Part shown: positions 15,686 through 22,955 of the stretch, one piece after another
How the letters are laid out: each line of letters starts with the position of its first letter
Position numbering within the stretch: the first letter of the stretch is position 1
Source of the DNA: Bacillota bacterium
Lineage (GTDB): Bacteria > Bacillota > Clostridia > Christensenellales > Aristaeellaceae
DNA: 33,345 nucleotides
Direction of reading: 5' to 3'
NCBI GenBank assembly: GCA_023459275.1
Contig: JAEWVC010000018.1
Coordinates: forward strand, 1-33,345
Position numbers and translations under genes: made by a program
Notes under the pieces: model-generated
Seen by the model: the letters and a program-made list of their open reading frames with translations, nothing else
Told to the model about the DNA's origin: nothing
Databases searched by the model: none

Positions 15686-17302
15686 ATGAACGTCGCCGAA
15701 ATCGTAACCGATCGCATCATCGCGGACCTGGACAACGGCATCATTCCCTGGCAGCGGCCCTGGGTGTATCCGCACGGCCGCGCCACAGGAGCATACAGCA
15801 GGAGCACAGGCCGTCCCTATTCCCTGTTGAATCAAATGCTTCTGGGCAAGCCGGGGGAATATGTCACATTCAAGCAGGCCCTGGACGCCGGCGGGAGCGT
15901 GCGCAAGGGCGAGAAGGGCCACATGGTTGTATTCTGGAAGCAGACCGCCGTTAAGGAAACGGATGCGGACGGAAACGAGAAGGTCAAGACCATTCCACTC
16001 CTGCGCTATTATACCGTGTTCCACATTGACCAGTGTGATAACGTTCCTCAGCGCTTTCCTGCGGCCATAGTAGACAAGCCGGCCTTTGAACCGGACGCGG
16101 AAGCGGAGCGCGTTGCGGCCGCCTATGCTGGCAGGTCCGGCCTTGTGATCGAGCACAGCCCCACAAATACGGCCTGTTACCGTCCCGGCCGCGACATGGT
16201 ATGTATGCCGGAAAAAGCGCAATTCAAGGCGCTTGCAGAATACTATTCTACGCTGTACCACGAATTGACGCATAGCACCGGACATCAATCCAGGCTGGGC
16301 CGCTTTTCTTCCGATGCCGTTGCAGCGTTTGGAGGAACGGAATACAGCAAGGAAGAATTGGTTGCAGAAATAGGCGCGGCCGCTTCCGTAACGCGGCTGG
16401 GGCTGGAAAGCGACGCGGCCATGAAAAACAGCGTTGCCTATTGCCAATCGTGGCTAAAGGCGCTCAAGAATGACAAAAACATGATCGTCAGCGCGTCCGG
16501 CAAGGCGGAAAAGGCTGTTGGTATGATATTTGGGGATGAATCCAACCTGCCCGACGACGACGGGGAAAAGCCGGCGGAAGCGCCGGCCCCCGCGCCGGAA
16601 GTCGTAGCGGCCCCTGTGCCCGTCAGTGAACCGGCCGCAAGTGAACCGGCGGTAACGGGCGCATTATCCGCAATCAAAGCGTTGGAGGCCGCAAAGAGGG
16701 CCATCATGGAAGGCGCGGAAGGCGCTGCCCTTGCCAATATCACCGAATTGCTGAAATCACTGGAAACGCAGGCCGCACGCGGAAGCCAGCCCAAAGGAAA
16801 GAAAAGCCAATATAACGCGGTGCTCAAATTCGCAAAGGAATGCGCAAAGGACGCAAGCCGGCCAAACCTTTCCGGCGCTTACATGATGCACGAAAAGCAA
16901 TGCCTGTGCAACGGATTCATAGGGGCCATATTTGATAAGCCCTGGGATGGCCTTCCGCAAGCTGAAATGCAGGGCCGGGAACCGGTAGACCTTGAAAAGG
17001 TTGTCGACCCCTGCCGGATCGGAACCTCCGCGGACCTTCCTTCCTTGCGCGAAATGAAATCCCGGTATGCCATTGACAAGGCGAAGGAGGGCGGGAAGGG
17101 CTGGATTCATCATACGGCAGTCGGAGAATGCATGGTAAACACGGCGCTATTGATATCGGCCATGGAAATGTCCGGCGTAGAAGGCGGCCCGTGTCTTGTC
17201 GGAAAAAACAAATGGGCCCCGGTGTATATCAAGAACGACGGCTGTGAGGTGGTTGTTCTCCCCTTCCGTACAGAATGCACGACAGCATGGAACCGTCAAT
17301 AA
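15686..17302 (+). CDS. ArdC-like ssDNA-binding/zincin protein with extra C-terminal domain
   Basis: A 538-residue protein. ATG 15686 follows AAAGGGG; a TTG six bases earlier is less likely. Residues 1-125 match the ArdC N-terminal ssDNA-binding domain (NVAEIVTDRIIADLDNGIIPWQRPW, RPYSLLNQMLL). Residues 140-275 are the zincin-like part with HELTH at 192-196 and downstream acidic residues (KEELVAEIGAAA). ArdC homologues protect incoming DNA from restriction. Residues 285-330 are a Pro/Ala linker. Residues about 365-538 are a separate domain with Cys-rich helices and a beta end (WAPVYIKNDGCEVVVLPFR) that recalls a sliding-clamp last domain, but this is weak. Likely an early anti-restriction or replication protein. 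Confidence 0.78.
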   Translation: MNVAEIVTDRIIADLDNGIIPWQRPWVYPHGRATGAYSRSTGRPYSLLNQMLLGKPGEYVTFKQALDAGGSVRKGEKGHMVVFWKQTAVKETDADGNEKVKTIPLLRYYTVFHIDQCDNVPQRFPAAIVDKPAFEPDAEAERVAAAYAGRSGLVIEHSPTNTACYRPGRDMVCMPEKAQFKALAEYYSTLYHELTHSTGHQSRLGRFSSDAVAAFGGTEYSKEELVAEIGAAASVTRLGLESDAAMKNSVAYCQSWLKALKNDKNMIVSASGKAEKAVGMIFGDESNLPDDDGEKPAEAPAPAPEVVAAPVPVSEPAASEPAVTGALSAIKALEAAKRAIMEGAEGAALANITELLKSLETQAARGSQPKGKKSQYNAVLKFAKECAKDASRPNLSGAYMMHEKQCLCNGFIGAIFDKPWDGLPQAEMQGREPVDLEKVVDPCRIGTSADLPSLREMKSRYAIDKAKEGGKGWIHHTAVGECMVNTALLISAMEMSGVEGGPCLVGKNKWAPVYIKNDGCEVVVLPFRTECTTAWNRQ

Positions 17303-17350
17303 TTCCACCGATCCCCGCCCGTGGGGAAATACGCGGGCAGAAAGGACCAT

Positions 17351-17662
17351 ATGACAAACGAACGCCGAGAATTCATCCGCGACTATCTTGTCAACCAATC
17401 TTGCTACACCCGGCAGGAAGTGAACGACGCCGACGACGAAAGCCTGGAATGGGCTTTCAAGGACACAACAAAGAACCTCCGTTGGACCATAAACGACGCC
17501 TGCGAATCCTGGGGGCTCCTCCCGTCCCGCGTGAAGGTTTTGTGCAGGGCGGGCCGCGTGATCGGCGCAAAGCACGTTGTCCGTAAGGGAAACGTCTATT
17601 GGAGCTTTCCTCCCCAGCCCAAGCCGGAAGAAAAAAAGCCCGGAAGAAAGCGTGTCTTGTAA
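17351..17662 (+). CDS. Excisionase/MerR-like HTH DNA-binding protein
   Basis: A 103-residue protein. ATG 17351 is preceded by AGAAAGGA. Residues 1-45 form an acidic helical region. Residues about 50-90 have the winged-helix pattern of small excisionase-type proteins (TINDACESWGLLPSRVKVLCRAGRV, then a wing GAKHVVRKGNVYWSF), followed by a basic tail ending KPGRKRVL. Such proteins act as recombination directionality factors or small regulators in prophages, and its place near the likely attachment end fits an excisionase. No integrase is visible to confirm this. Confidence 0.65.
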   Translation: MTNERREFIRDYLVNQSCYTRQEVNDADDESLEWAFKDTTKNLRWTINDACESWGLLPSRVKVLCRAGRVIGAKHVVRKGNVYWSFPPQPKPEEKKPGRKRVL

Positions 17663-17685
17663 TAAATTCCAGATTGTGGTACAAT
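17657..17685 (+). promoter_or_regulatory. Promoter of the lipoprotein gene
   Basis: TTGTAA (17657-17662) and TACAAT (17680-17685) with a 17-base spacer, overlapping the end of the HTH gene. The predicted start is near 17692, 38 bases before the lipoprotein ATG. With the terminator at 18281 it makes the lipoprotein an independent unit. Confidence 0.6.
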
Positions 17686-17729
17686 TGGACAAGCTCGACA
17701 TCCGGTGCGTCCGGCAGAAAGGACCCGAT

Positions 17730-18248
17730 ATGAAAAAGGCTCTGTGCGTTCTCCTGGCGGCTTTTGTTTCCCTGGTCCCGGTCATGGCCTCCTGCGGGTC
17801 GGTATGGTCCGCCGCGCTGCCCTTGGCGCGTTCTTCCTTCCTTGACGCTACCCTTTCCGCGCTCCCGGAAGGACACCCCGTTCTTTGCGGCTACAATGCG
17901 GCTACCGGGGCCGGTATTGTTGGGCTTTCCGCTGACTGTCTGGACGAGCTGCTGCCTCCCTATGCGTTTACGGTGATCGAATCCGGCTTTGACGCATACG
18001 GGGAACTGCTTCCGGGTGACGCGCTTGTTTCCGGCAACCTACCCATGCTGTACATCGGTACACTTTCCGCATACGGACTTAGCGCCGGAGCTGCCTATTC
18101 CTCCGCGCCTCTTGTGGTTTACAACGGGGAGCTTGGCGTGACCGTTGGCGTGATCGGGTGGCCCGGCGATGACCTTGAAGAAATCACAGTGGAGGGAGTG
18201 CCCGTTACCGTGATCCAGGCGGACGGACTGGCGCTGGTAAAATTCTGA
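17730..18248 (+). CDS. Prophage lipoprotein, likely lysogenic-conversion gene
   Basis: A 172-residue protein; ATG 17730 has GAAAGGA upstream. Residues 1-21 are a classic signal peptide (KK, then a hydrophobic core) ending in the lipobox VMASC, so Cys22 would be lipidated and the protein displayed outside the membrane. The mature part is small, Gly/Ala/Leu-rich and beta-like (GDALVSGNLPMLYIGTLSAYGL, GVTVGVIGWPGDDLEEITVEGVPV). I do not recognise a family. It has its own promoter and terminator at the prophage edge, the signature of a moron. Superinfection exclusion or altered surface properties are possible roles, inferred only. Confidence 0.65.
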   Translation: MKKALCVLLAAFVSLVPVMASCGSVWSAALPLARSSFLDATLSALPEGHPVLCGYNAATGAGIVGLSADCLDELLPPYAFTVIESGFDAYGELLPGDALVSGNLPMLYIGTLSAYGLSAGAAYSSAPLVVYNGELGVTVGVIGWPGDDLEEITVEGVPVTVIQADGLALVKF

Positions 18249-18269
18249 AACGTGTTATCTAACGTGTTA
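18249..18269 (+). repeat. Direct repeat AACGTGTTA twice
   Basis: AACGTGTTA at 18249-18257 and 18261-18269, 12-base period, immediately after the lipoprotein stop and before the terminator. Could be a recombinase arm site at the prophage end or chance. Confidence 0.4.
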
Positions 18270-18280
18270 CGCACAAAATA

Positions 18281-18314
18281 AAAAACCCGGGGAGCATTGA
18301 TTCTCCGGGTTTTT
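18281..18314. terminator. Bidirectional terminator between lipoprotein gene and tRNA-Ala
   Basis: AAAAACCCGG (18281-18290) pairs perfectly with CCGGGTTTTT (18305-18314). The plus strand ends in a T5 run, serving the lipoprotein mRNA. The minus strand has T6 ATTTT after the stem, serving the leftward tRNA-Ala transcript. Confidence 0.85.
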
Positions 18315-18318
18315 CTTG

Positions 18319-18394
18319 TGGTGGAGCATAGGGGATTCGAACCCCTGGCCTCTACGATGCGAACGTAGCGCACTACCAACTGTGCCAATGCCCC
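18319..18394 (-). tRNA. tRNA-Ala (anticodon CGC)
   Basis: A 76-nt cloverleaf with encoded CCA. Acceptor GGGGCAT/ATGCTCC contains the G3-U70 pair that identifies alanine tRNAs. The anticodon loop TTCGCAT gives CGC, which reads GCG. The anticodon stem CTACG/CGTAG and T-stem AGGGG/CCCCT are perfect. Its 3' end faces the prophage, the usual place for phage integration, so it is a likely attachment site. Confidence 0.95.
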
Positions 18395-18511
18395 ATATAA
18401 GTTGCTGACGGGCGCTTCAAGGCCATGTACGAAAGATGCCGACCTTTTTGGAAGCGGCACTGTATCGCCGGAAACCATGGCCAGCGCAAGCGCATGTCAA
18501 CCACGGGAATT

Positions 18512-18540
18512 ATCATATCATGGCGCAATGGGAAAAGCAA
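18512..18540 (-). promoter_or_regulatory. Possible tRNA-Ala promoter
   Basis: TTGCTT (18540-18535) and TATGAT (18517-18512) on the minus strand with a 17-base spacer; start near 18505, about 110 bases before the mature tRNA. No better candidate is closer. Confidence 0.45.
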
Positions 18541-18585
18541 GTGTCTGCCTTCACAATGGCGAAATTTTTCCGTCTTTACTGCCGG

Positions 18586-18614
18586 TTGACAGGCAGCCTA
18601 TGCCCTTTTATAAT
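18586..18614 (+). promoter_or_regulatory. Consensus promoter of mtnN
   Basis: TTGACA (18586-18591) and TATAAT (18609-18614), 17-base spacer: a perfect sigma-A promoter, with start near 18621 and the mtnN ATG at 18653. Confidence 0.9.
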
Positions 18615-18652
18615 AAGTAAATCCTGGATGCAAACAAAGGAGCGGAGACACC

Positions 18653-19357
18653 ATGTTAGGGCTGATTGGCGCCATGAAGATAGAAATGGAACAGCTTTTG
18701 TCCAACCTTGGGGATGCGCGGACAACACAGATAGGGTCCATGACCTTTCATGCCGGAAGCCTGTGGGGAAGGCGGGCGGTGCTCTGTGTATGCGGGCCTG
18801 GCAAGGTGAACGCTGCCCTTTGCGCCCAGGCCATGATTTTGACGTACCATCCGGAGGCGGTGATCAATCTGGGTGTGGCCGGTTCACTGAGCGGAGAACT
18901 TTCCATTGGCGATGTGGTGGTTGGAACCTATGCAGTAGAGCACGACATGGATACCACGCCCTTGGGCGATCCGCCGGGCTATCTCTCCGGTATCGGTCTG
19001 GTACGGCTGCCTCTTGACGAACCGCTTCGTGCCCGGTTGCTTAAGACTCTTCAATCGCTGCCGGACATGCATGGCGCCGCGGGGGGGATCGCCACGGGGG
19101 ACCAGTTTCTGCACGATCATGCTGGGCGGGACCGTGTGAGGGAATTGTTTGGCTGCCTTTGCTGCGAGATGGAGGGAGCGGCTGTTGCCCATGCCTGCTA
19201 TATGAATGACGTGCCCTGCGCTGTGATACGCTCCATATCAGATAACGCCGATGGGACCTCGGATACGGATTTTCTGCGGTTTGCCAGCAGCGCTGCCGAA
19301 AACGCCGCGCGCCTGATCCGGCTTTTTCTTACGCAGGGGGAAGAGAGGCCCGAATAG
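18653..19357 (+). CDS. mtnN: 5'-methylthioadenosine/S-adenosylhomocysteine nucleosidase
   Basis: A 234-residue cytosolic enzyme that hydrolyses MTA and SAH to adenine plus a thio-ribose, clearing products of polyamine synthesis and methylation. Diagnostic motifs are GAMKIEM (catalytic Glu at about 11), NLGVAGS, ATGDQF, CCEMEGAAVA (residues about 170-179) and RSISDNADG with the catalytic Asp at about 197. Length is normal for the family. ATG 18653 follows GGAGACACC, with an AAGGAG slightly further up. It is monocistronic with a perfect promoter and is the first clear host gene beside the prophage. Confidence 0.93.
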   Translation: MLGLIGAMKIEMEQLLSNLGDARTTQIGSMTFHAGSLWGRRAVLCVCGPGKVNAALCAQAMILTYHPEAVINLGVAGSLSGELSIGDVVVGTYAVEHDMDTTPLGDPPGYLSGIGLVRLPLDEPLRARLLKTLQSLPDMHGAAGGIATGDQFLHDHAGRDRVRELFGCLCCEMEGAAVAHACYMNDVPCAVIRSISDNADGTSDTDFLRFASSAAENAARLIRLFLTQGEERPE

Positions 19358-19400
19358 GCGAACTTCCCAGCAAGCCATACAAAGAACCTTTTGGCGCCGC

Positions 19401-19429
19401 TTGACAGTTTCCCGGGCAGCCTGTATAAT
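19401..19429 (+). promoter_or_regulatory. Consensus promoter of tRNA-Ser
   Basis: TTGACA (19401-19406) and TATAAT (19424-19429) with a 17-base spacer; start near 19436, 20 bases before the tRNA. Confidence 0.9.
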
Positions 19430-19455
19430 GTTTTCGTTTCCGGCTTGCCGGCTAT

Positions 19456-19546
19456 GGAGAGTTGGCTGAGTGGTCTAAGGCGCACGACTGGAAATCGTGT
19501 GACGGCTTATACCCGTCCTAGGGTTCAAATCCCTAACTCTCCGCCA
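19456..19546 (+). tRNA. tRNA-Ser (anticodon GGA)
   Basis: A 91-nt class II tRNA with encoded CCA. Acceptor GGAGAGT/ACTCTCC, anticodon stem CACGA/TCGTG around CTGGAAA (anticodon GGA), a long variable arm, and a G discriminator, all as in serine tRNAs. Confidence 0.97.
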
Positions 19547-19551
19547 GAACT

Positions 19552-19595
19552 GATACCATCTGCTGATAAGAGACATCTTGTCGGCAGGTGGTATC
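19552..19595 (+). repeat. 20-bp hairpin directly after tRNA-Ser
   Basis: GATACCA, CTGC and GATAAGA pair with TCTTGTC, GCAG and TGGTATC around a GACA loop. Counting three T-G wobbles the stem has 20 uninterrupted pairs. It begins five bases after the CCA end. There is no T run, so it is not a standard terminator. It may be a transcript-end structure, an RNase III target or a small mobile repeat. Confidence 0.75.
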
Positions 19596-19789
19596 TGCTA
19601 TATCACGGAACCTAAGCGGCGATAAGGTTCTTCAAGCCATAAGGGGACTGCGCTGTATAAATTTTGAGTAGGCGTTGAACTACTTTGATGGGGGTGCCGG
19701 GATTCATACTTCCATCTGCTTGCCTGCCTTGGCTGTAATGGCACAAAATCCGGGACGGTTCAATTAGGCAGATACCTTGCCCTGCTTTT

Positions 19790-20932
19790 TCAAGTGTTTA
19801 TCCACTCTACCGAATGCGCCTCACAAGCATTGGGCGGGATCAGGGCTTCTAGCAGATGGCTGATCACGCTTTCGGGTACCGGGGCGGGCCTTTGCCCGTT
19901 TCTGGCAAGCATCTCCTGCCAGCTGGTTTCAAGGTAGATAATTTTAGTGGCTGCGCCATAAGCGGAAAACAGGCTTACCTGCTTTGCACGGGTGAGCGGC
20001 GTGGTATTCGTTGCATTCCATACAAACACCTGCTTTTTACGCAGGTATTCCCTTGCCAGCGCACGCGCTTGGGTGATCACTACGCCTTGAGGGCCCTCTG
20101 GCTTTATACCAAGCCGGTATCGCTGATCGTCCAGCGATACCATGGGCAACCCGGCAAAATGCTGCCGGATATAGGTATCCTTGCCGGTTCCCGGCAGCCC
20201 GCTTAGCATAATGACCGTACCCCAGGTTGGGTTAAAAAGCGGCTGCCCTGGCAGTATATTTTTACCGGATAAATACGCGAACCGGCTGTAGTCATCCGGA
20301 AAGACAAACGGCGCGCGGAGGCATCCGCTTTCCGCGGCCAAATCAAAAAAGAAACCCACTTCCTCAAGCTTCTCCGCCTGGTCAGAGGAAATGCGGCCTC
20401 GTACATCCGCCTCGGCCAGCATGGCCAGCATTTCCAATGAAAACCCGGCAGTGGGCAATGCAGCAACCTGGATCAGTTTTCTTTCCGGATCTGTCTGCCC
20501 GGAGATATGCTGCGGCAGGGAATGGTATCTGATCAGTTGGCACACGCTTTCCCGGAAACGCATGGCTTCCTGCGTGCCGCAAAGCCCGAAATCACGCCAA
20601 AGTATACTTCGCGCCATACCCGCCCCCACTGCTCCGTGCCGGGGGGATTGCCATACCCCTTCCTCCAACCTTGTGCATACCGTTTTGCCGGTGTCATGCA
20701 ACAGCGCTGACAGGAAGAGCGTTTCCCGCTTTCCGTCCGGCAGCGATCTCCAGGCGGGCAGGCGCACCAGCGCCTCGCATACGGCTTGGGTGTGCGCAAG
20801 CACATTGCCCTCGCCATGCCACGCCGGGTTCTGCGGCGTTTTTTGCATAGAGACAAATAGGTTTTCCAGCGGGCCTTTGCTGATCGCTTGCCAATCAATA
20901 CCCTCTCCCGGGGCCGGCGCCCATTTATCCAT
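19790..20932 (-). CDS. HD-domain plus T4-Pnk-like polynucleotide 5' kinase
   Basis: About 380 residues from ATG 20932, which overlaps the ligase stop by eight bases; a longer frame reaching 21076 lies inside the ligase gene and is probably not used. Residues 35-200 are an HD phosphohydrolase domain: H47, HD at 79-80 in LLHDTGK, H99 in RHGAVGAG, and D176. Residues 238-380 are a P-loop kinase: GLPGTGKDT at 245-253, LDDQR at 267-271 and NATNTTPLTRAK at 306-317, the layout of T4 polynucleotide kinase (DDYR and DTN..R). The kinase would phosphorylate 5'-OH RNA ends and the HD part may remove 3' or cyclic phosphates. It is coupled to an RNA ligase, so the inferred role is healing of cut RNA. Confidence 0.8.
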   Translation of the reverse strand: MDKWAPAPGEGIDWQAISKGPLENLFVSMQKTPQNPAWHGEGNVLAHTQAVCEALVRLPAWRSLPDGKRETLFLSALLHDTGKTVCTRLEEGVWQSPRHGAVGAGMARSILWRDFGLCGTQEAMRFRESVCQLIRYHSLPQHISGQTDPERKLIQVAALPTAGFSLEMLAMLAEADVRGRISSDQAEKLEEVGFFFDLAAESGCLRAPFVFPDDYSRFAYLSGKNILPGQPLFNPTWGTVIMLSGLPGTGKDTYIRQHFAGLPMVSLDDQRYRLGIKPEGPQGVVITQARALAREYLRKKQVFVWNATNTTPLTRAKQVSLFSAYGAATKIIYLETSWQEMLARNGQRPAPVPESVISHLLEALIPPNACEAHSVEWINT

Positions 20933-21761
20933 GATCGTATTCCGTTCCGGCATGAACGCGCAGGGCGGCCGAAAAAAGTTCTTCCAGTGGGCGGCACAGC
21001 CCATTGGGAATGATGGGGCGGCTGAGCCAACTCGTATCAGGTTGCACAGCGCACTGTAAAAACGACTGCCGAACATATTTCATTCGATCCACCACCTGTC
21101 CTCTCTCCTCCACTTTGATATACAGGCCTTCCATCGTAACGGCAGGGTCTGTTTCCGCGCATCTGGCAGCGGCATCCTCCCCATGGGCAGTGCAGTAATC
21201 CCGCAGCCTTTCCAATTGGCCGCTTTTAATATATTGGGAGGGGCCTATCAGCTTGGTCACATCAGACAACCGGGTAAAGGTACCCTGCGTGATCACGGGT
21301 ACGGAAGCCACCGGCAGCCCCGACAGCACGGCACGGCGGGAAGGCGTATCCAAATACGTTTCCGTTTCCCGGTCCCAGAGATCGAACTCCAGAAAGTAGT
21401 GGGGAAGCGCGTCGTAATAAATAGAATGTTTGGCGTACATCCACTCGCCGTACATGATGTAGCGCCTGCCCAGCACCTCTGAAAACGCCGTCTGGTGAGT
21501 AACCGCCCACTGCTTAAACAGGTCGTAATGTTTTTCCCGTTCGCCGCCGTTCAAATAATGCCCGCGGCTTTGCAGCAAAAGCGTACCGTCCCGGTCAAAC
21601 GATATGGCGGTATTGGCGCCGTCGCACTTTTCTTCGACCACGATCCTGCGGCCCGCGATCTGCGCAAAGGAAATCTGGGACAGATCCTCGTCTCCCGGCT
21701 GCAGGCGGGAGCCTTCCAGATGCGGGGTGCGGCAGTATTTGCGAATCGGATAACCATTCAT
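20925..21761 (-). CDS. ATP-dependent RNA ligase (Rnl2/RNA_ligase family)
   Basis: A 278-residue nucleotidyl transferase. Motif I is EKCDGAN with the adenylated Lys at 45. SRG is at 65-67, motif III YGEWMYAKHSIYYD at 104-117, motif IIIa FLEFDLWD at 123-130, motif IV EGLYIK at 211-216, and motif V RMKYVR at 226-231. All catalytic motifs are intact. It seals 5'-phosphate to 3'-OH RNA ends. The ATG overlaps the methyltransferase stop (ATGA), and the kinase starts within its last codons, so the three are made together. The exact ligase subfamily needs a profile search. Confidence 0.88.
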   Translation of the reverse strand: MNGYPIRKYCRTPHLEGSRLQPGDEDLSQISFAQIAGRRIVVEEKCDGANTAISFDRDGTLLLQSRGHYLNGGEREKHYDLFKQWAVTHQTAFSEVLGRRYIMYGEWMYAKHSIYYDALPHYFLEFDLWDRETETYLDTPSRRAVLSGLPVASVPVITQGTFTRLSDVTKLIGPSQYIKSGQLERLRDYCTAHGEDAAARCAETDPAVTMEGLYIKVEERGQVVDRMKYVRQSFLQCAVQPDTSWLSRPIIPNGLCRPLEELFSAALRVHAGTEYDHG

Positions 21762-22477
21762 GTATGGGCCTCCATGGTAGCAATCATCAGCAGATGGCCG
21801 TTGACACCGTCAAAGTGAAGGCGGGCACAGCCGGCACTGGCAAACAACGCCGTCAGCTTTTCCCGGGTCAATAAATGAATGTGTTCCGGATTGTTATCCG
21901 GTTTGGAGGGCACGGAAACCACCACATATTTTTGGGCCAATTTCACGGCGGTCCGCACGGCAGCCTGAACATCCGGTATGTGCTCCAGCACCTCCAGAAG
22001 CGTTACCACATCCACAGGCGGTCCATTATAGACGCAAAAATCCGCCTGCACGGCTTTCAAACGTTCCAATCCTCCCAGCGTTACGGCTTGCATAAAGGCC
22101 ACACGCTCGGCCAGCAGATCAACAGAGGTCACCTTGATTTCTGGCAGCTCACCCAGGCAGCGCCACAGAAACACGCCGCGTCCGCTGCCTACGTCCAGCA
22201 GTGTTTGGAAGGGAAACGAGCGCAGAATGCCCAGTACCTTTTTAATGCGCGGCAGCTCCCGGCTTCCGCTTTTAAAATGATAAAGCTTTAGGCCCGCCGC
22301 CTCCCCGGCCAGCAGGATTCCCTCGGTCTGCGTTTCCGTAAGCTGTTCCAGCGGCGTGTTTAGCAGGGCCTGCAAAAGCTTCGGCGTTCCCTCTACCGGG
22401 TTTGCCGCACCCCGCAGCGCCTGCCCCCGCACGTAGGCGGCCGCGAACGCGGCGTAGTATTGGGACACTAAATTCAT
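21758..22477 (-). CDS. Class I SAM methyltransferase of the RNA repair cassette
   Basis: A 239-residue protein. ATG 22477 has AGGAGGTCAGG before it; an earlier in-frame start at 22537 overlaps the broken gene. Residues 90-205 form a Rossmann methyltransferase: LLDVGSGRG at 93-101 (SAM site), SVD at 118-120, TLLEVLEHIPD at 159-169, and VPSKPDNNPEHIHLLTREKL. ExxEH followed by H199/H201 resembles the metal set of Hen1 RNA 3'-end methyltransferases, but the distance is shorter than in Hen1 and the same words occur in ordinary class I enzymes. Next to a ligase and kinase, RNA 2'-O-methylation is a reasonable inference, not shown. Confidence 0.75.
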   Translation of the reverse strand: MNLVSQYYAAFAAAYVRGQALRGAANPVEGTPKLLQALLNTPLEQLTETQTEGILLAGEAAGLKLYHFKSGSRELPRIKKVLGILRSFPFQTLLDVGSGRGVFLWRCLGELPEIKVTSVDLLAERVAFMQAVTLGGLERLKAVQADFCVYNGPPVDVVTLLEVLEHIPDVQAAVRTAVKLAQKYVVVSVPSKPDNNPEHIHLLTREKLTALFASAGCARLHFDGVNGHLLMIATMEAHT

Positions 22478-22494
22478 CCTGACCTCCTGTGTAT

Positions 22495-22955
22495 TCAATC
22501 GTTTTGTTTGCCTGACGCCTGTAAGGGGCAACGGCAAATTTCCACGTCAGACAGTACGGAGTCTGTAAAGGCGCTGAAATGGTCTTGCCCGCACCGCCTG
22601 CGAACTGTCTCGATATCGACAGCCCAATCGGATTGGCGCCACAGCAGCAGGCCTTGCTCCAGCCCCTTAAGATACCGGCACCGCATCCGCAAAAGCATAA
22701 GCGGCGCGAAGGCCACTGTGCACAAGCGTATAAAGGATGTTTGCGCAGCAACGCAGCCATTCGTCCGCCCGGGTATCGCTCAACAAAGGCAGAGCCTCGG
22801 CAAACGGCTTCTCCGGCGGGATCCGCCCCTGCGCGCACAGCATCCGGCGCATGACGTATCCGTCACGGGCGTTCAAAGCAGGTCCGCCCCTGCGCGCACA
22901 GCATCCGGACGTTCATAAACAGGGCGGTAAGCGTTCGGATTGCCTGTTGATCCAT
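22495..22955 (-). pseudogene. Broken small gene at the head of the RNA repair cassette
   Basis: ATG 22955 has a strong AGGAGGGAAC site and reads MDQQAIRTLTALFMNVRMLC..., but stops after 30 codons. A 61-base segment flanked by a 26-bp direct repeat shifts the frame; skipping it joins the start to IPPEKPFAEALPLLSDTRADEWLRCC. That frame ends at 22667, while another frame (22725 to 22495) continues with coding-like sequence (YLKGLEQGLLLWRQSDWAVDIETV). Without the two lesions the product would be about 130 residues, helical and Cys-rich. I do not recognise it. It ends 18 bases before the methyltransferase ATG, so it was probably part of that operon. Confidence 0.55.
22822..22908. repeat. 26-bp direct repeat, 61-base offset
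   Basis: The same 26 bases occur at 22822-22847 and 22883-22908, separated by 35 unrelated bases that contain a small GACG/CGTC hairpin. Because 61 is not a multiple of three, the arrangement breaks the reading frame of the small gene. Confidence 0.9.

Noticed and set aside
20933..21076. Longer N-terminus for the HD-kinase protein
   Set aside because: It would lie wholly within the RNA ligase gene, with no HD-related sequence; ATG 20932 overlapping the ligase stop is the normal coupling in this operon.
21758..22477. Firm assignment of the methyltransferase as Hen1
   Set aside because: The ExxEH motif fits but the distance to the next His is shorter than in Hen1, and the same words occur in ordinary class I methyltransferases.
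22822..22908. CRISPR-like repeat
   Set aside because: Only two copies of a 26-bp repeat, within a gene frame and without further spacers or cas genes.
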